Positions 13,505-26,700 of a stretch of DNA of 64,000 nt are shown in pieces (within the stretch, counting starts at the first letter, position 1; each line of letters starts with the position of its first letter). Origin of the DNA: Dromaius novaehollandiae. Its lineage: Eukaryota > Chordata > Aves > Casuariiformes > Dromaiidae. The notes below the pieces were generated by a model. It was not told where the DNA came from and made no database searches. It saw nothing but the letters and a program-made list of their open reading frames with translations. The stretch is taken from NCBI RefSeq assembly GCF_036370855.1, contig NC_088098.1, positions 206,319,336-206,383,335 on the forward strand, read 5' to 3'. A program made the translations under genes and the position numbers.

Positions 13505-16500
13505 AATATCCATGCCAATGGAAAAATATGTATAAAGTACAAGCTGCTGTGTAGGCATATTATTTAATGTGTACCCTTGCCTCTGCTGTTTCAAGATTAC
13601 AAGACCTGATTATAACCAGTGGTGGTCCTAACACAAGACACAGCCATACTGCCATTGCCAGTAAGGAAGATTCTTTTTCAGTTACCCTGCTAAAGTCTAT
13701 TATTGTAAGTACAAAAGCCCTAAAGCCCTTAATTCTGTTGACTATGTTGCAAGTTGGATATTTAGCAGGCAACGGTAATGTCTGTATGTAAGCAAATGGA
13801 GAATCATTACAGGTTCATTTCACAATTTACCTTTGCTGTATCTGAAAAAGGAATGGGCATAGGTTAATCCCCTTTCACTTAGAGGAAAAACAAGTAAAGA
13901 GATTGCCTAGAGCAAAATTAAGAAACAATTTTCTCTTCTTACTGTTCCCATTTTATCTCATCTTTCCATTTCATCCTGAAGCTGCTGCCGATAGTACTAG
14001 CTGCAGAATTAATGTCTTGCCAAAATGGTGAGAAAATACTTTTAAACAGTGAGATCTATTAAATTATGCAGTAGTTTCCCCAGGAGAAAGGATGGGAGCC
14101 TTATTGCTTGAGTAGTTTGAAAGTGGCATGGATGAAAGAAAGCACTCAAAACTATATTCTAGAAACAATCCTGTATTAATTTTCAAAAAATAGGATAATA
14201 AGGCACCAAAACTGACCTTTCACTGTATGCAAAAAATTGTAATTAAAACTCCTATTTATACATTCCATTCATTAATATTGATTATCTGTATCACAAGAAT
14301 CAACTTACGTGCCTTGAATAATTTTAGGGAAGAAATACTGAACAATGTTTGTTACCAGTGATGTTTCTAAAAGATCACACCAAATAACACGCAAGGAAAG
14401 CCAAGCACACTTCATTGGCCTCATCTGTAATGCCAGAAGTTCCAAAAATAGCAGATCAGCTTAGTTAACTTTTCTTAACTAAGAAAAATTTGTTAATGTA
14501 TCATTTGCTTGACTATTTTGTGTGTTCTTCTTGTCCCTGAGTAGACTGTGAATTTTTGAAATGGAGTGTAAAGATACAGCTGAAAACTTTCAGTGAATTA
14601 ATTTTGTATGTAATATCGTATCACTGCATATTGCAGTATTTGAAACATCTTCTGTGTAGCATTAGCAATAGCAAAAGCATCGTGATCTTTATGAAACTTT
14701 TGGCGCTTCTTTTTGCTTGAGATACAAGCAGCTGGGTTGCCTGCTTACTTTGCTGATTTTTTTAAGGTTTAGGGTTTAGCTTTTGGAAGACTGATGGCAC
14801 TGGGAAAAACTGGTATATAGATGGATATTGCAGAATGAAGAGTGACATTTTAGTTATGGTAGAAGGCCTTTTTCAAAAAAAGCAGGATTTTTCAGCATTT
14901 CCTAAAAATGGCCAATCTTGGCAACTGCCTAATGTTCCCAGGAATTTTGATCCACATGACTAATTCAGTTTAATATATTTTTTGTATCTGAAATGTGAAC
15001 TGTTCTCAGTAGTCTCACTAGTCACACGGAAAGCTTCTTCTCCCTGACTGGGAGAATGCACTAGTGCCAAAGTACTTACTGTTGTGCATCCATAAAATTA
15101 TGAATAAGAAATATGCTTTACAAATGTTCTTTGCTATGTGATTTAAACACTACATTTTGTCTCACGCTGCTATCTGTATATTCCTTCATTAGAGTACTGG
15201 AAGAAAGGTGTGAATGCAATCAAAGTGAACTTGCTAAGAAATTCTACTCTATTGACAGAAGATATTTCTGCAGTCCTCACCAAAGCTCTGTTTGACATCC
15301 CCCCTTCTATCACAGCAAATTATGGCTGACAGCAGACAACATTGGCTCTCCTGGCCCAATTTTATATTCTCCTTTGTTTTATTTTTTATAGTGTGCTGTC
15401 TTATTATTCCCTCTGACTACAAATCTCCCAGCTGATTTTAAAAGATACGTAATTTTGGGAAATCTGCCCCAACATTAATGAGAAACAGCACATTCCATTT
15501 CTAGGGAGCACCTTCAGCTTTGCCATTGGCACAGGTACCTTAGTGAGTGCAAGGGTAAATGAGGGAGGAAGGGGAAATATTTCCCCCCTTTAGTGGGAAA
15601 GACAGTTTGTTTTCTCTGCATCAATTATGTCCAGTTACTAGACACAAGCCACTCTCTTTTAGTTAGCATAACTCAAGCGAGAGTACGCATGTGGCAAACC
15701 ACCACCCCAACTAACACAGACCTGTTTTGATTAACAGAAGAATTATGGTTTTAATCTCAGATGCTGTATCTCATGTACATTACTGTCTCGAGTGTCTGCA
15801 GCATTTGACCTTAAAGCTGCACCCAATAGGGCAGCTGGATCAAGCCCATTTAACATGAGATAGAAACATTTGTAAGGGCAATAAAGCTTTCAAACTAACG
15901 GCTCTCCTGGAGTATGAGGCTTGTTAGGGAACGAGCATGAGCACTGTAAGAACAACCATGTGCTCAGGACCATCCCTTACGCATCATCTGAAGGGAGCTC
16001 TTCTTGCAATGCAAGCTTATATCAGGCAGCACAGATGAGAATATAAAGCAGGTATCTACGATCAGTGAACAGAAATATGTCTGTGCCTGACAAGGCTTAT
16101 TTACCTTTCAAAATGGGGTCTGCCAGCACAGTTCAGTCAAGAGATGAGCCAGATGGCAATACGCCACTGCTGGGGAATGAAGCCCTCAGAGCACACCCGT
16201 GGTTCCATCTTCTTTAATACAGACACATGCTTTACTTAGCAGCAGAAATTTGATCCAGGTCAGATACAGTGGCTGTATTTCTGTCCTGCTAGTCAGAACA
16301 AATGGTTTTGGTACTTAAGTCAGCTCCTTGCCACCTGCAAAAGGACAGTCAATACCCAATCCAGCATAAGAGCAGAGTGACATCAGTGGACTATTTCTGA
16401 TCGTACTAGGGACAAAGTCATACATGTCTACTTGGACAAAGTTATCTCTTCAAAGCAAAAAGCAGTATATTTGAACTGGCAGGATGAACCTGCATCAGTT

Positions 16501-19500
16501 CTGTGTTTACATCATGCATCTGTGGTGTTTTTTGATCTATTTTAGTCTTATAAAATGACCCACTGAACCACAGTTTCAATGTGTTCAGCACTTTTATGAG
16601 ACTTCCATATTCATTACTGGCAACTGTAGCTGTGTGGCAATGTCTTTAAGGTGTATATAGGTTTCGTTTCATCTAACTCTAGATGTCAATAAAGTAGACA
16701 TGAATATCTAAGCTAGTCATCTTAGCCTCCTATGATAGTGAAGAGAGAAGAGAACATGTAGAGCATGATTTGCCTGATAAGTTTTACCTACCTCACAATG
16801 AGATGACTTGAACTATAGAAGTTACCATTTCTATCATTGACCAGAAGGAGAAATTGGGTGGCCAGCTCAAACGTAGTCTATGCTATATGCACACAGTCCA
16901 TTGAGTCCCACTATCTAATGCAAATCAGAATGAAACTACCAGCCCCTGTAGTGTAGGCATTTGTGTCTGCGTAGTCAGGTGGCTGCTACTTTTCCGCAGT
17001 TGTTGAATTGGGCCAGATTTTGTCCTTTAAATGAAGGTCAACCCTTCTTCCCAACTGCAGACGTTTATAAGTCACCTTTAAGGATTACCATAAATATTTA
17101 TCTCCTGTAGTGGTGTTAAAACATTTCTTAAAACAATCTGCCTGACGAGAAGAAATGTGGAGGGGAGATCATTCCGGGAACTCTAACAGAAGACTAAGCA
17201 GACTGTGAATTGCTCGAATATATGGTAATTATCAACCTAATAGAGTGTGTATTTTGTTCTGATTGGTGGTGGTGAGTCATTTAAACAATTAGAAAGATAC
17301 CAATTTGTCAGTACAGCAATCCTGAAATTGTATTAAAAAGTATCATGCCAAGACATTGGGAATTATCATTACTAAAGAACATGCTATGCTATGCACCTAA
17401 TTTTTTTTAATGGCTTCTCATTTTCTGCTAATGAATAACTGTGGGCTGAGATTTTTAGAATGGACTAGGGATCTGGGGTTCCTCAGTTGCTCAGTGCAAG
17501 ATTCAAACCACTTTGAAGGTGTCTGGTCATGACTTAGATACTTAGCTGTTTCCAAATATTAAGTCATTTAAAGTGTGTCAGATGGCACACCTAAATACTA
17601 AGCAATACAACAAATGATCATAAGAAACACTTCAAGAATCTTTGTCCAATTATGGGCTTGAATTTTTACACAAGACAGACTATAGGTGCTGTGCCTGGAT
17701 CTCTCTAAAGAGGGATGCAGACAGATGGGAGCTCTCTCTGTCCATGTGCTGGGCTGGACGCATATGCAAGCCAAATGCTGCTCAGCAATTGCATAGCTGT
17801 ACTAACACAGCAGTGTCAACACAGCTAGACAACTTCTGGAGCAGAACAGGTGAGGCACAGCACTATGCAAACACAGCCAAACAGTTTCTGGACTGTATTT
17901 GGTGTAGCCCAGTAAATATGATTTTTTGCTATTACTAGTAAAAGGCCACATGGTTTGTATTGACCTGACAGCACAAGGTCTCAGGACCTGTTTGGGTTTA
18001 TCCTGGCATAAGCTTGTTTTAACTGGGATAGTAACTGTCTAGCAGTCAGGTTTTCAGTTTGCTCTAGTTTGTAGTGATAACACACAGTTTTTCTGTATAG
18101 ATTAAATTACCTGTGATGCTAGAACAAAATACAGTTTGCAAGAATCTCACTTAATTTTAGCTATCTACAGTGTAAATGTTTACATTTGATCTAGTCATCC
18201 TGGGCTCCCTTTCAGTGGAGTGAAATGAGCACTTTTAGGGCATGAATTTTCTGACCTCTTTTAGATGTCTGCTTTAGACTGACATGAATTGCACCCCAGA
18301 AGAGCTCATATCCCTCCATTGACTATAAAAGGGCTCCAGGCAACTAATACAGATATGGACATTTACAACGGGGACTTTTTCATGTGATCAGATGATCCCT
18401 ACTTTCTGTGTTTGTGCAGTATCCCTGTCTTCTTTATTTACAGATGATTTTAATGAGTAATTACTGATCATATTGAAGCCCCTTTGAAACACGGCCTCAG
18501 CATTTAATTGCAAAACAATACTGTTAGAAGTATGGATCATTCATTCAGAAGGAATTTGCATTGTACCCAATAATAGTAACAGGGCTAATAAACAAAGGCC
18601 ATAACTTCAAAAGTTATTGCTGGTTGCAGAAAAAATAGATGGGAACTATAGAAAATCAGCACTTTTCCAGGAGGTAATTCAGCATTTTCCTGAATTAGGG
18701 TCTTATAAATTAGGAAACCCAGATATAAGGATCATAATTTAGCAAAGGGACAGCTTGCAAGGGCAGAGGGAAAGCTTTGCCAATGAGGCCCGTAGGAAGC
18801 AAGGAGAATTCGACATGCTTCATGCCTACGTTACACCAAATGGCATGTTATTAGAGACCGGGCTACACAGTTTGGGGCTTCCCAGGGGACAGCTCTGCTC
18901 CGATCCCCCGGCGGTGCAGCTGCCTCCTGCCTCATCACCAGGCTCAGCCTAAAGCAGAAACCAGCCGTGTGAGTCACCAGCTCCGCGCTGGTCTTGGAAT
19001 GAGACAGCTCCACTCTGTGCACATTTATAGCTCCATAAATGACAACAATACTAACAATTTACTAACTTCTGGTAAAGACCGGCTTCTTGGGAATTGCTGA
19101 TACCTCTGTTTCTGTGGGAAATAAATCTCTCTGGAAGCTTTGCTCCACTGCTTTCTGAACACATGAAAGTGCTGCTGAAATTCCTAATTGCAAATTAGAC
19201 TTTTGACAGGGGAAGGCAGAGCAGACGGATTGAAATAGCCTTAAAGTGCTTTTTTCTTCCTGATGGCAGAAGAGTTCATAATCCAGACAAATTAACTGAT
19301 TGTAACAAACAGCATTAAGGCAGCACTACACAATGTTGTGTCTGGCAGCTGGTGGCCAGACACTAGAACATACTTAACCAATTAGCACAGTCCCCTGTGC
19401 AGGCCAAAATGCACATTAAGAGCAACTGAGATGTGATCTGGGACATTTGGTGGTCCACACACACAGCAGCTTTACCAGGTGGGCCAGAAAAGTGAGATTC

Positions 19501-22435
19501 TCAGCGGATGAGTTGGCTGGGGCTCTAACAAACCTGAATCTGCTGGAAGTCAGTCTTTGCATATCTTATTGGCCGAACCACTCTGGTTTTACCCGAGCTG
19601 TCTTTTCATGGCTTTATAGCACTTCAAGGAGATTTTATAGGCATTTTTTGTGATTACTGATGCCTCTCTATACTTTCAAAAATGATAATTTTACTGCAGT
19701 TTTCAGAATATTCTTTCTTGTCCTGACACTATAATAGTTACACTTAATGGAATAATTGTTCTTGGTATTTGTACGGTACCTTCAGCTTTCATAACAAGTT
19801 CCAAACATTAATGAGTTACAAGCTTAATTTTTAAACTCAGTTTCAGTGACAGAAGAGCATCACTGAAAAATGCAGTCATTTTCCTGTGTTGTCTACCTAC
19901 GGATTTAGGTACTTAATTCTAGTCACTCGTATCTGGAAACAAGCTGTGGAGACTTGTGGGAGAGGTGGGAAGAGATTACAGATCTCATGACACTTGGTCA
20001 TGTATCCTCACCAAAAGACTGCATGACATCTAATGCCTCAACAATCTGAGGGAGACAAATTTTACACTAATATAACATGGGAATGTTGGCTTGCTCACAC
20101 ACTGGGCATGAGCACGTGCACAGTGGAGAATCTGGGCATCTTAGAGTAGCATTTTCTCTCCCAGATTGCTGGCAGGGTTGGGGAGATGGGCTGTCCTGGA
20201 TTTCTATCCATCCTCATGGAAAGAACCAAGAGTGCCAACAACACTGGCAAAATCAGACTGTCTGTTTACTGAGTACAGAAGTTTAATTTCAGTCTCAGGA
20301 TTAATGTGCCTTATTTTTGATGTACAGATTCATGATGCGTTCTAAGCCCTCAGCAGATATCATTGCCCAGTACTTACTTGGCCAGTGTGACCCCACTATC
20401 TGAACATCTCAGAGTTATTAATAGATTATATTTCCACAACAGCTATGAGGAAGCAGCAGTCAAATTTGCCTTTGTGGAAAGAAAGGAAAATAGGATGCTG
20501 ACATCTTAATTTCCTTGACTCTTAATGTATTTCTGCCTAATGTCTTGAACTTGGAACATTTCACATTTCCTGTTAAATCAAAAGCATTCTACCTGATTTT
20601 AGATGTGTGCATTACAGTACATGACTCATTCTCTAGAAACTCCTTTTTCTTTTTCCATCAACCAGAAAGGGAATCCAGGCAGATCAGCTCAGAAAAAGAT
20701 CTCTGCAGGGTAGATGCTTAGAGTTAAGTGAAATAAATATCAGTTGTGGAGTGGGAGAGAGGCCATAACACTGTGCTACAGATGCACTTGCAGACAGGAG
20801 AGAATCAAAAGTGTGAGACATCACAGGTTTGAGGAGAATTCCCCAGAGAAACTCCCCAGAGTATTCTGGCCAATTTAAATACTGTACTGTGCTGAGATTA
20901 AGAAAAAAGAAAAAAAAAAGGCTCCAGTCACTTCACACACCACTGAAAAGAACAGCTTCAAAGGTTTGGCTTGGCTTCTCAGCTGTGGAAAAGAGAAAAT
21001 GATCTGATCACACTTTTTAAACAAAATATTGGGTCCAAAGTAGGGGAAGAGGCAGTGGAAGGCCAGGTTTTGGAGTCTGGGGCTATCCATTTGATTCAGA
21101 ACTCAATCACTTTGCTAAAAATATCTTCATCAACATCATTAGCATCTTTGTAGTTCTTTTGAGTGTGTGTCTACAAAGCAAATTATTTCAGGTTTGTTTC
21201 TAATTTACCTTATAAGCTAACTTCAATGCAGTAGAAAAAAAGAAGCAGTAAAGGGGTTTGCAATAACAAAACAAGTTTACTGATGCTTACCAGATGTTTG
21301 CCTCTGACTGAAGTCAAGACCATCCAATATAATGGATTAACTCTATTAAATCTAGCCTTCATTTCACAGACTAACAAACCAACCATCTGACTGGACTGAA
21401 TTAAACTGAGATGGGCATCTCTTCATCCTTGTCATTCATTTCTTTGTGACTTCTCACTATCTTATATAGATTATGAAAACTTGCTGTTGTTGTTGTCGAA
21501 ACGGTTAAAAGACCAACTAATACTTTCATATGACTGAGGAGGGACTTTACCCTACCTTGGCTCACAGCTCCTAATACCTAGCCCAGGACCATCATGTTCT
21601 ATCCACTTTTAAATGGGAAGAAAGCAGATCCTTCCATTTCCCAGCCATCTGCATCTACAGTGTATTAATTACTATATTGCTTAAAATGGTACATAGAACT
21701 TATTTTTATTCCCTGTGCAATGAGTTGGCTTACCAATTTCTCAACTTCTTTCCCTTTCCTCCACAAGTTTGGTTAATACTGAAATCTCATCAAGATCTGA
21801 GCATATGGACACCATAATTCTGGTTACTGCCTTGCAAACTGATGATAAAACGTTTGTGTGAATGATGGTCATTTTATCCACAAATTTACTCTTGGAGGGT
21901 CTGTGTGCTGCAGGGCATAGGTTTAGACAATGCAATGCCTGTGAATGCCTTAGGTTTCACACAGCAAGGTACCTGCTGTTCTTTTTAATTCTGTCATATG
22001 CAGAGGTCAATACTTTTGTAGAGATTATCCTTTCAAATCAATGTCGATTGACTTATACTCAGATCGGTTTACACAAAGCCTGATGGCATTTGAAGCTGTA
22101 GGGGGAATTTATGTGAGCAGGGAATCCCATGTCGAAAGTTAGCCATTGGAATACATCCAGGCTCTAGGAAAGCATTTTGCAGACTCTTTTACTGCCTACA
22201 TACGGCAAAGAATGATAGGGGATTAGCAACATGCTGTGACAGCCCTTCAGCAGGACAGTGCCATTAATCTCCAGATAGACAACTGGGACAGTCTTGCGTT
22301 AGGATCCTCTAAAACCGGTCCCAGCAGGACCCTGCACAACATTAGCTATTCCAAAGGCACAGGACTAGACCTCAGTCTGGAGTGTATTAACTGATATTTA
22401 CTCATAATACTTGTCATACTTCCTCTGCAAGCTTT
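13505..22435. other. Gene-free intergenic DNA
   Basis: AT-rich sequence with no exon I can support. The part at about 17,445-17,600 has a worn repeat flavour (CTGAGATTTTTAGAATGGAC, then TTAGATACTTAGCTG), possibly the same old repeat class as at 13.4 kb. The stretch at about 17,040-17,400 is dense in short homeodomain- and MEF2-like AT words and could be a conserved regulatory element, but this cannot be tested by eye. Confidence 0.45.
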
Positions 22436-22439
22436 GTAA

Positions 22440-22565
22440 TGTAGTGACTGAAGATGTAGTCAAGCATATAAATACATGATTAACCTTAAATACTTAAATA
22501 GATTTGTTGACTTCAGTAGGGCTAGCTGTATACTTAGAATTAAGAATGTGCTCAGATGCTTCACA
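22440..22565. repeat. Decayed ancient amniote repeat, related to the 13.4 kb copy
   Basis: It contains GTCAAGCATATAAATACATG, then TGTTGACTTCAGTAGGGCTA, then AGAATTAAGAATGTGCTCAG. The order (palindromic TTAAGCATG-type words flanking a TTGACTTCA core) matches the copies at 13.4 and 52.9 kb. It is strongly diverged, as expected for an insertion older than birds. Confidence 0.45.
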
Positions 22566-22959
22566 GATCAGTTAATTATCATTAAATACATGCAACAGAC
22601 AAACACAAAGTGATAGGACCACAGAAATACTGTAAAATACATCTCCTGGAACAATAAAAACAAATCTAATTTTAAGTGGATCTTTAAAGTATGTATTTCG
22701 TCGTTCAGCTACAAGAATATTTAATTTTAAAGAAGAACAGGACAGATTCAACCCACAAAACAGGAAAACATTTAACATGCTCCCAAGATGTGTGTTTCCT
22801 ACAGAATAACTGAAATTCTGTATTAAACACGTGCCAATTTTAAGTTACAGCATGCTGAAAATTTCATAAGGCAAGGAGCCACTCATTGTCGCCCCTTCAC
22901 ACAGTATAGAAAATCACAGTTTATTCAGAAAAAAAAACCTCTTCTAGTTTACACTGTTT

Positions 22960-23195
22960 TGTTTTGCCCCCAAGGCAGGATCGGGAGGGACCCGTCGCTA
23001 GGGCCCCAGGATGTGCTGTTCCAGGTCACTTGGTGGGACACTGGGTTTTCATCCTGGGAGGCTGCAAGGCAAAATGAGCCCCGGAGCGGGGTGCTGCAGG
23101 CCAGCGCCCGGGAGGTGCTGCACCGCCACACAGCCCCAAACCTCGGTGGGCTCCAGGGATCCCAGCGGGGTCCCGATTCAGGAAATGTGTTTAAG
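22960..23195. other. Small isolated GC-rich patch
   Basis: About 230 bases of clearly higher GC than the surroundings, with several CpG dinucleotides (for example around 22,980-23,000 and 23,085-23,125). Open frames run through it in more than one register, as expected of GC-rich DNA, and none resembles a known protein. It directly precedes an AT-rich element with enhancer-like motif content, so an orphan promoter or enhancer core is possible. It is too small for a classic CpG island. Confidence 0.35.
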
Positions 23196-23234
23196 TGAGA
23201 CGGCTAAAAGTCTCCGGATTTGCCTGGGGTGATG

Positions 23235-23700
23235 CCAAAGCAGAGGAACTCCTATTGTTAAGCTTTTGATTAATGCCATGTGTTGTGGCAGCAATGATTT
23301 GCTGTACATTTGCATTATTTATTCTCCTTGAAAAGTAACAAGAAAGGGCAAGTTCGGCTTATTGTTTCCTCATCCCCGCACTGACAACTGCAAATCATTT
23401 TCAGAATGGGGAAATTACAGGGGGAGGCAGGAAGGGAGGCGGAAAGGGAGAAGATGTGCAGTGCAATACAGCCTGCATGATTTGCAATTTAGATTTTGTA
23501 TTGATTACAGTGCAATCCAGAGAAAAAGAAAAAAAAAAGCAGTTGGCAGGTCTCCGACTCCAAATATTTCCAAAATGATTATACATTTTATTAATCAAGG
23601 TCAAAGTAACCTCATTTGGCCAGTGTTAATGAAAACATAGGGTATGTGTTAAATAAAAATCACTTCAGCAAGGAAAATTGAAATCCATTAAAAGCCGGTG
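23235..23700. promoter_or_regulatory. Candidate conserved non-coding element (enhancer-like)
   Basis: An AT-rich block with a dense mix of developmental factor words: ATTTGCATTATT (POU-like, about 23,309), TTGATTAATG (homeodomain-like, about 23,267), TTATTAATCAAGG (about 23,589), and GATTTGCAATT (about 23,480). It has few simple repeats and no repeat-family signature. The call rests only on motif density and the look of the sequence. Alignment to other birds and human upstream of CCDC82 would decide. Confidence 0.3.
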
Positions 23701-23730
23701 GATGGCAGTTTTCAGTGTGTGGCCTTCAGA

Positions 23731-23744
23731 TGCCATCTAGTGGG
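23731..23744 (-). promoter_or_regulatory. CTCF-type motif
   Basis: On the minus strand the site reads CCACTAGATGGCA, which fits the CTCF core CCASYAGRKGGCA. It lies just right of the candidate enhancer. Its orientation is opposite to the motif at 33,591. Occupancy cannot be seen from sequence. Confidence 0.5.
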
Positions 23745-23759
23745 AAAATCTCATGCTAC

Positions 23760-26700
23760 AAAACGACAAGGTCTTGCTTTCCTCCCGGGCTTGCGTTCTC
23801 CCCTCTCCTCCTCCCTCTCCAGTTTCCTTAACAGCAGCTCAAGCTCAGTAAAGCTTTTAAACACATTTAACTTTGGCTTAAGAAGTCAAGAGGATCTGTG
23901 CAGTACACGAGTGCTTTGCTTTCCTGAACTGGGCTCAGAGTTGCCTGTGACAGTGTATTGAATGCAAAAATACTTGCACAGAATTCTCTTTACTGATATA
24001 AGCACTAAAGAGTGAAGGGAATTTTGCAATATAATGTAAGAAGTACCGTTCAGAGCACAAACAAGATTGATGTCAGGAAAACCTCTCCTAGGCATCTGAA
24101 AAAAAAAAAAAAGGCATTTTATAATACAATACGTTGTGCAGTGAGGCCAAAGAATCACTGGCAGTCATGGTACTCAGGATTATTGACCAAAATAACAGAT
24201 GAAAAGGCTGAATAAACCACCAGTGTATCCCAGTTTCAGTCCATAGCTTGAGCTGTGCCCTGCAAAGCGCTCGGCAGTCAGTGGCAGTCTTGCTATTAAC
24301 TCCACAGGCTTTGGATCAGACCCTGACCGACTTCCGTATCCAGCTTTTCTGAGGAAGCATCTTTCACGTTTGATGAATCTGTGAGACTGTTTTTCAGTTA
24401 CTTTGCTTCCACATGGCACCAGAACCAATAAGTATCAATCCAGATTATTAGTCCTTGATTTTACAGAGACCAAAATGTTACTTGGATCTATGAAATAAAC
24501 CAAGAGTCTCTACCAGGGAGCTCCCAACACGTGGCTCCGACTCAAGACAGCAGGACCCTCCCTGCAGGACGAAGTGTGGGCATTTATGGGATTTTGGGGC
24601 CCTGGGCTAACAAGAACCCAAATTATTCTGCAAATTCATCAGTCTTTTGAAAGCTACAGTTCTGGTCTTCAGGCCCCTACTCCCTTGCTTCGATATGCTA
24701 CAGAGCAAAGCTACCATGCAGTTTAAATTAATTTATTTCCTATTGCATCAGATTAACAGCACACATATGGCCAGTTTCTGTCCCTCCCTCTCCCTTTCTC
24801 TCTCTCTCTCGCTAACCTATCTCCTACAGCTCCAGATTTACTGTCAAACAATCGGGATTTTTTTTTTGTTGGTTCCTTTCCAGTGTTAGTTTGTCCTTAA
24901 GGAAAGAAGTTCTTAAATGTTTTGTAAACAAATCTTACCCCAAACTGTAAGGAAAAGGTGAAATCTAGAAGAATTACATTCCCCCTGAAATGGGAACAAA
25001 AAGGTTAATTAAAACTGGCATGGGCTCATCAAACCATTTTATTTGGGTAAATTTGAAAGGTGTGATTTCTAAGCAAATATTTTTATAGTATTTTCTCATT
25101 AACCTATAGATGGAAACAAAACTATTTTGAAGTACAGGACAGCACTTTCTCCTTTTTGAAAATGTTAAGCTAATATCTTTAAATTTTTTGAAAAATACTT
25201 TAAGCACTTTTTAAGTTGAGGAGGTAATTTCAAAGAACCCTTTTCTACAAAAAATGTTGATTTTGACAAATCTTTCTTTTTTTATAAACCAATTCATCAA
25301 AAAGCTTCCAAACCTCTCCATTTCTTAACTTCAGTAACTACTGCTTTTTCATCAAATCAGAATAAAAGAGCAAACCCAGCAATTTAGCAATTTCTGAGAT
25401 CATATTTAACAAATCTAGAAATCTCTCTCCCAAAACATGATTGTTACATAATATATAGTAAGTACACGAGATAAAGATAAATCAGCACCTGTCAACTAAT
25501 GAGGAAGGGTTATCATTAAATTATCCTATAGTAACTGTTCTTTCTCCTTTCCTCAAAAATAATTTTTAAAAACCTGCTTTAAAAGCCTATTTCAAGAGAC
25601 TGCTGTTATAAAATATAACTTTCCAAGCTAAAAACTCTCTTCAAATTCTTTCTCTACAACCAAATTCTAACAAGAATCCAATAAAACTACATACATTGTA
25701 AAAGATAAATATACTTTATGTTAGCAGTTAAGAAAAGAGCTTGTTCTGGATCATTTCTCTGTTAACAAAGCAGAAACAGTCTAGGCACAGACCTGCCAGG
25801 GTGCCTCTGAGCCTCCGGTATGGGGGAGAGGGTCCTGGAGAGGACACAGTCCTGAGTTTTGAAGTTCATGGGAGCTCTGGCCCTCGTCACGGGGTCTGGT
25901 GTTGGGACCAGGGAATGGGACCTATCTATTTTGCTACATTGCTTTGAATCAAGCAACGCTGCCCCTCACCCCTGATCACCCTCCTCCAATCACGGACAAA
26001 CGTGCAAAGGAAGCACCTTTGCTTTCTGCCTTCTCATCATTCTCCAGTTTTTCTTTGTTTTCCTCTCCACAATCCCCTTTTGGACCTTGGTTTTGGGTCG
26101 AGAGCCTGCATCCTCTGCTGTACAATAACCAGAACAAGGCTAGAAGACCTGCACTCCCCAACAGCCTTACTGTGCTGCATCTCTGTGCAATATGCTTCAT
26201 TCCCACTCCACACCACCACCACTGGTTCCCATGGTCCTTCTGCTCTCCTGCTCTCCTTGCTGAGTGAAAACTCACGAGGTTACCATTCTTTTAGTTTAGG
26301 GTGGGTTTCCACGCTTCAGTTTCTGTGCCTCTGTTCCATTTATTTTCACATATGAAGAGAGGCTCCTTCTCCCTCAAAAACATGTAGAAAGACCAAGAGA
26401 AGCTCAGAATCTCAGAAGCATTAAGGCATTTAATTTTACTGAAATTAATGACAGCGAAGTCCCCTAATAGGACCCCAGGACAGATACACAAGGATTTCAG
26501 TGGGAAATCAAGTCCCCACATGTGACTTGTTTATATCCAACTACCTTAACTTCTAGTTTCAAGAGTCAAAAATTAAAAACAAATAGGGAATGTGAAGTTT
26601 TCTGAAACACAGTCCAGCTGTTTCAAACTAGGTTCTTGAAATACATGTCTTTGGAATGAATAGGATGTTAAGAATAAACTATGCAAAAGTTCATAGGTAA

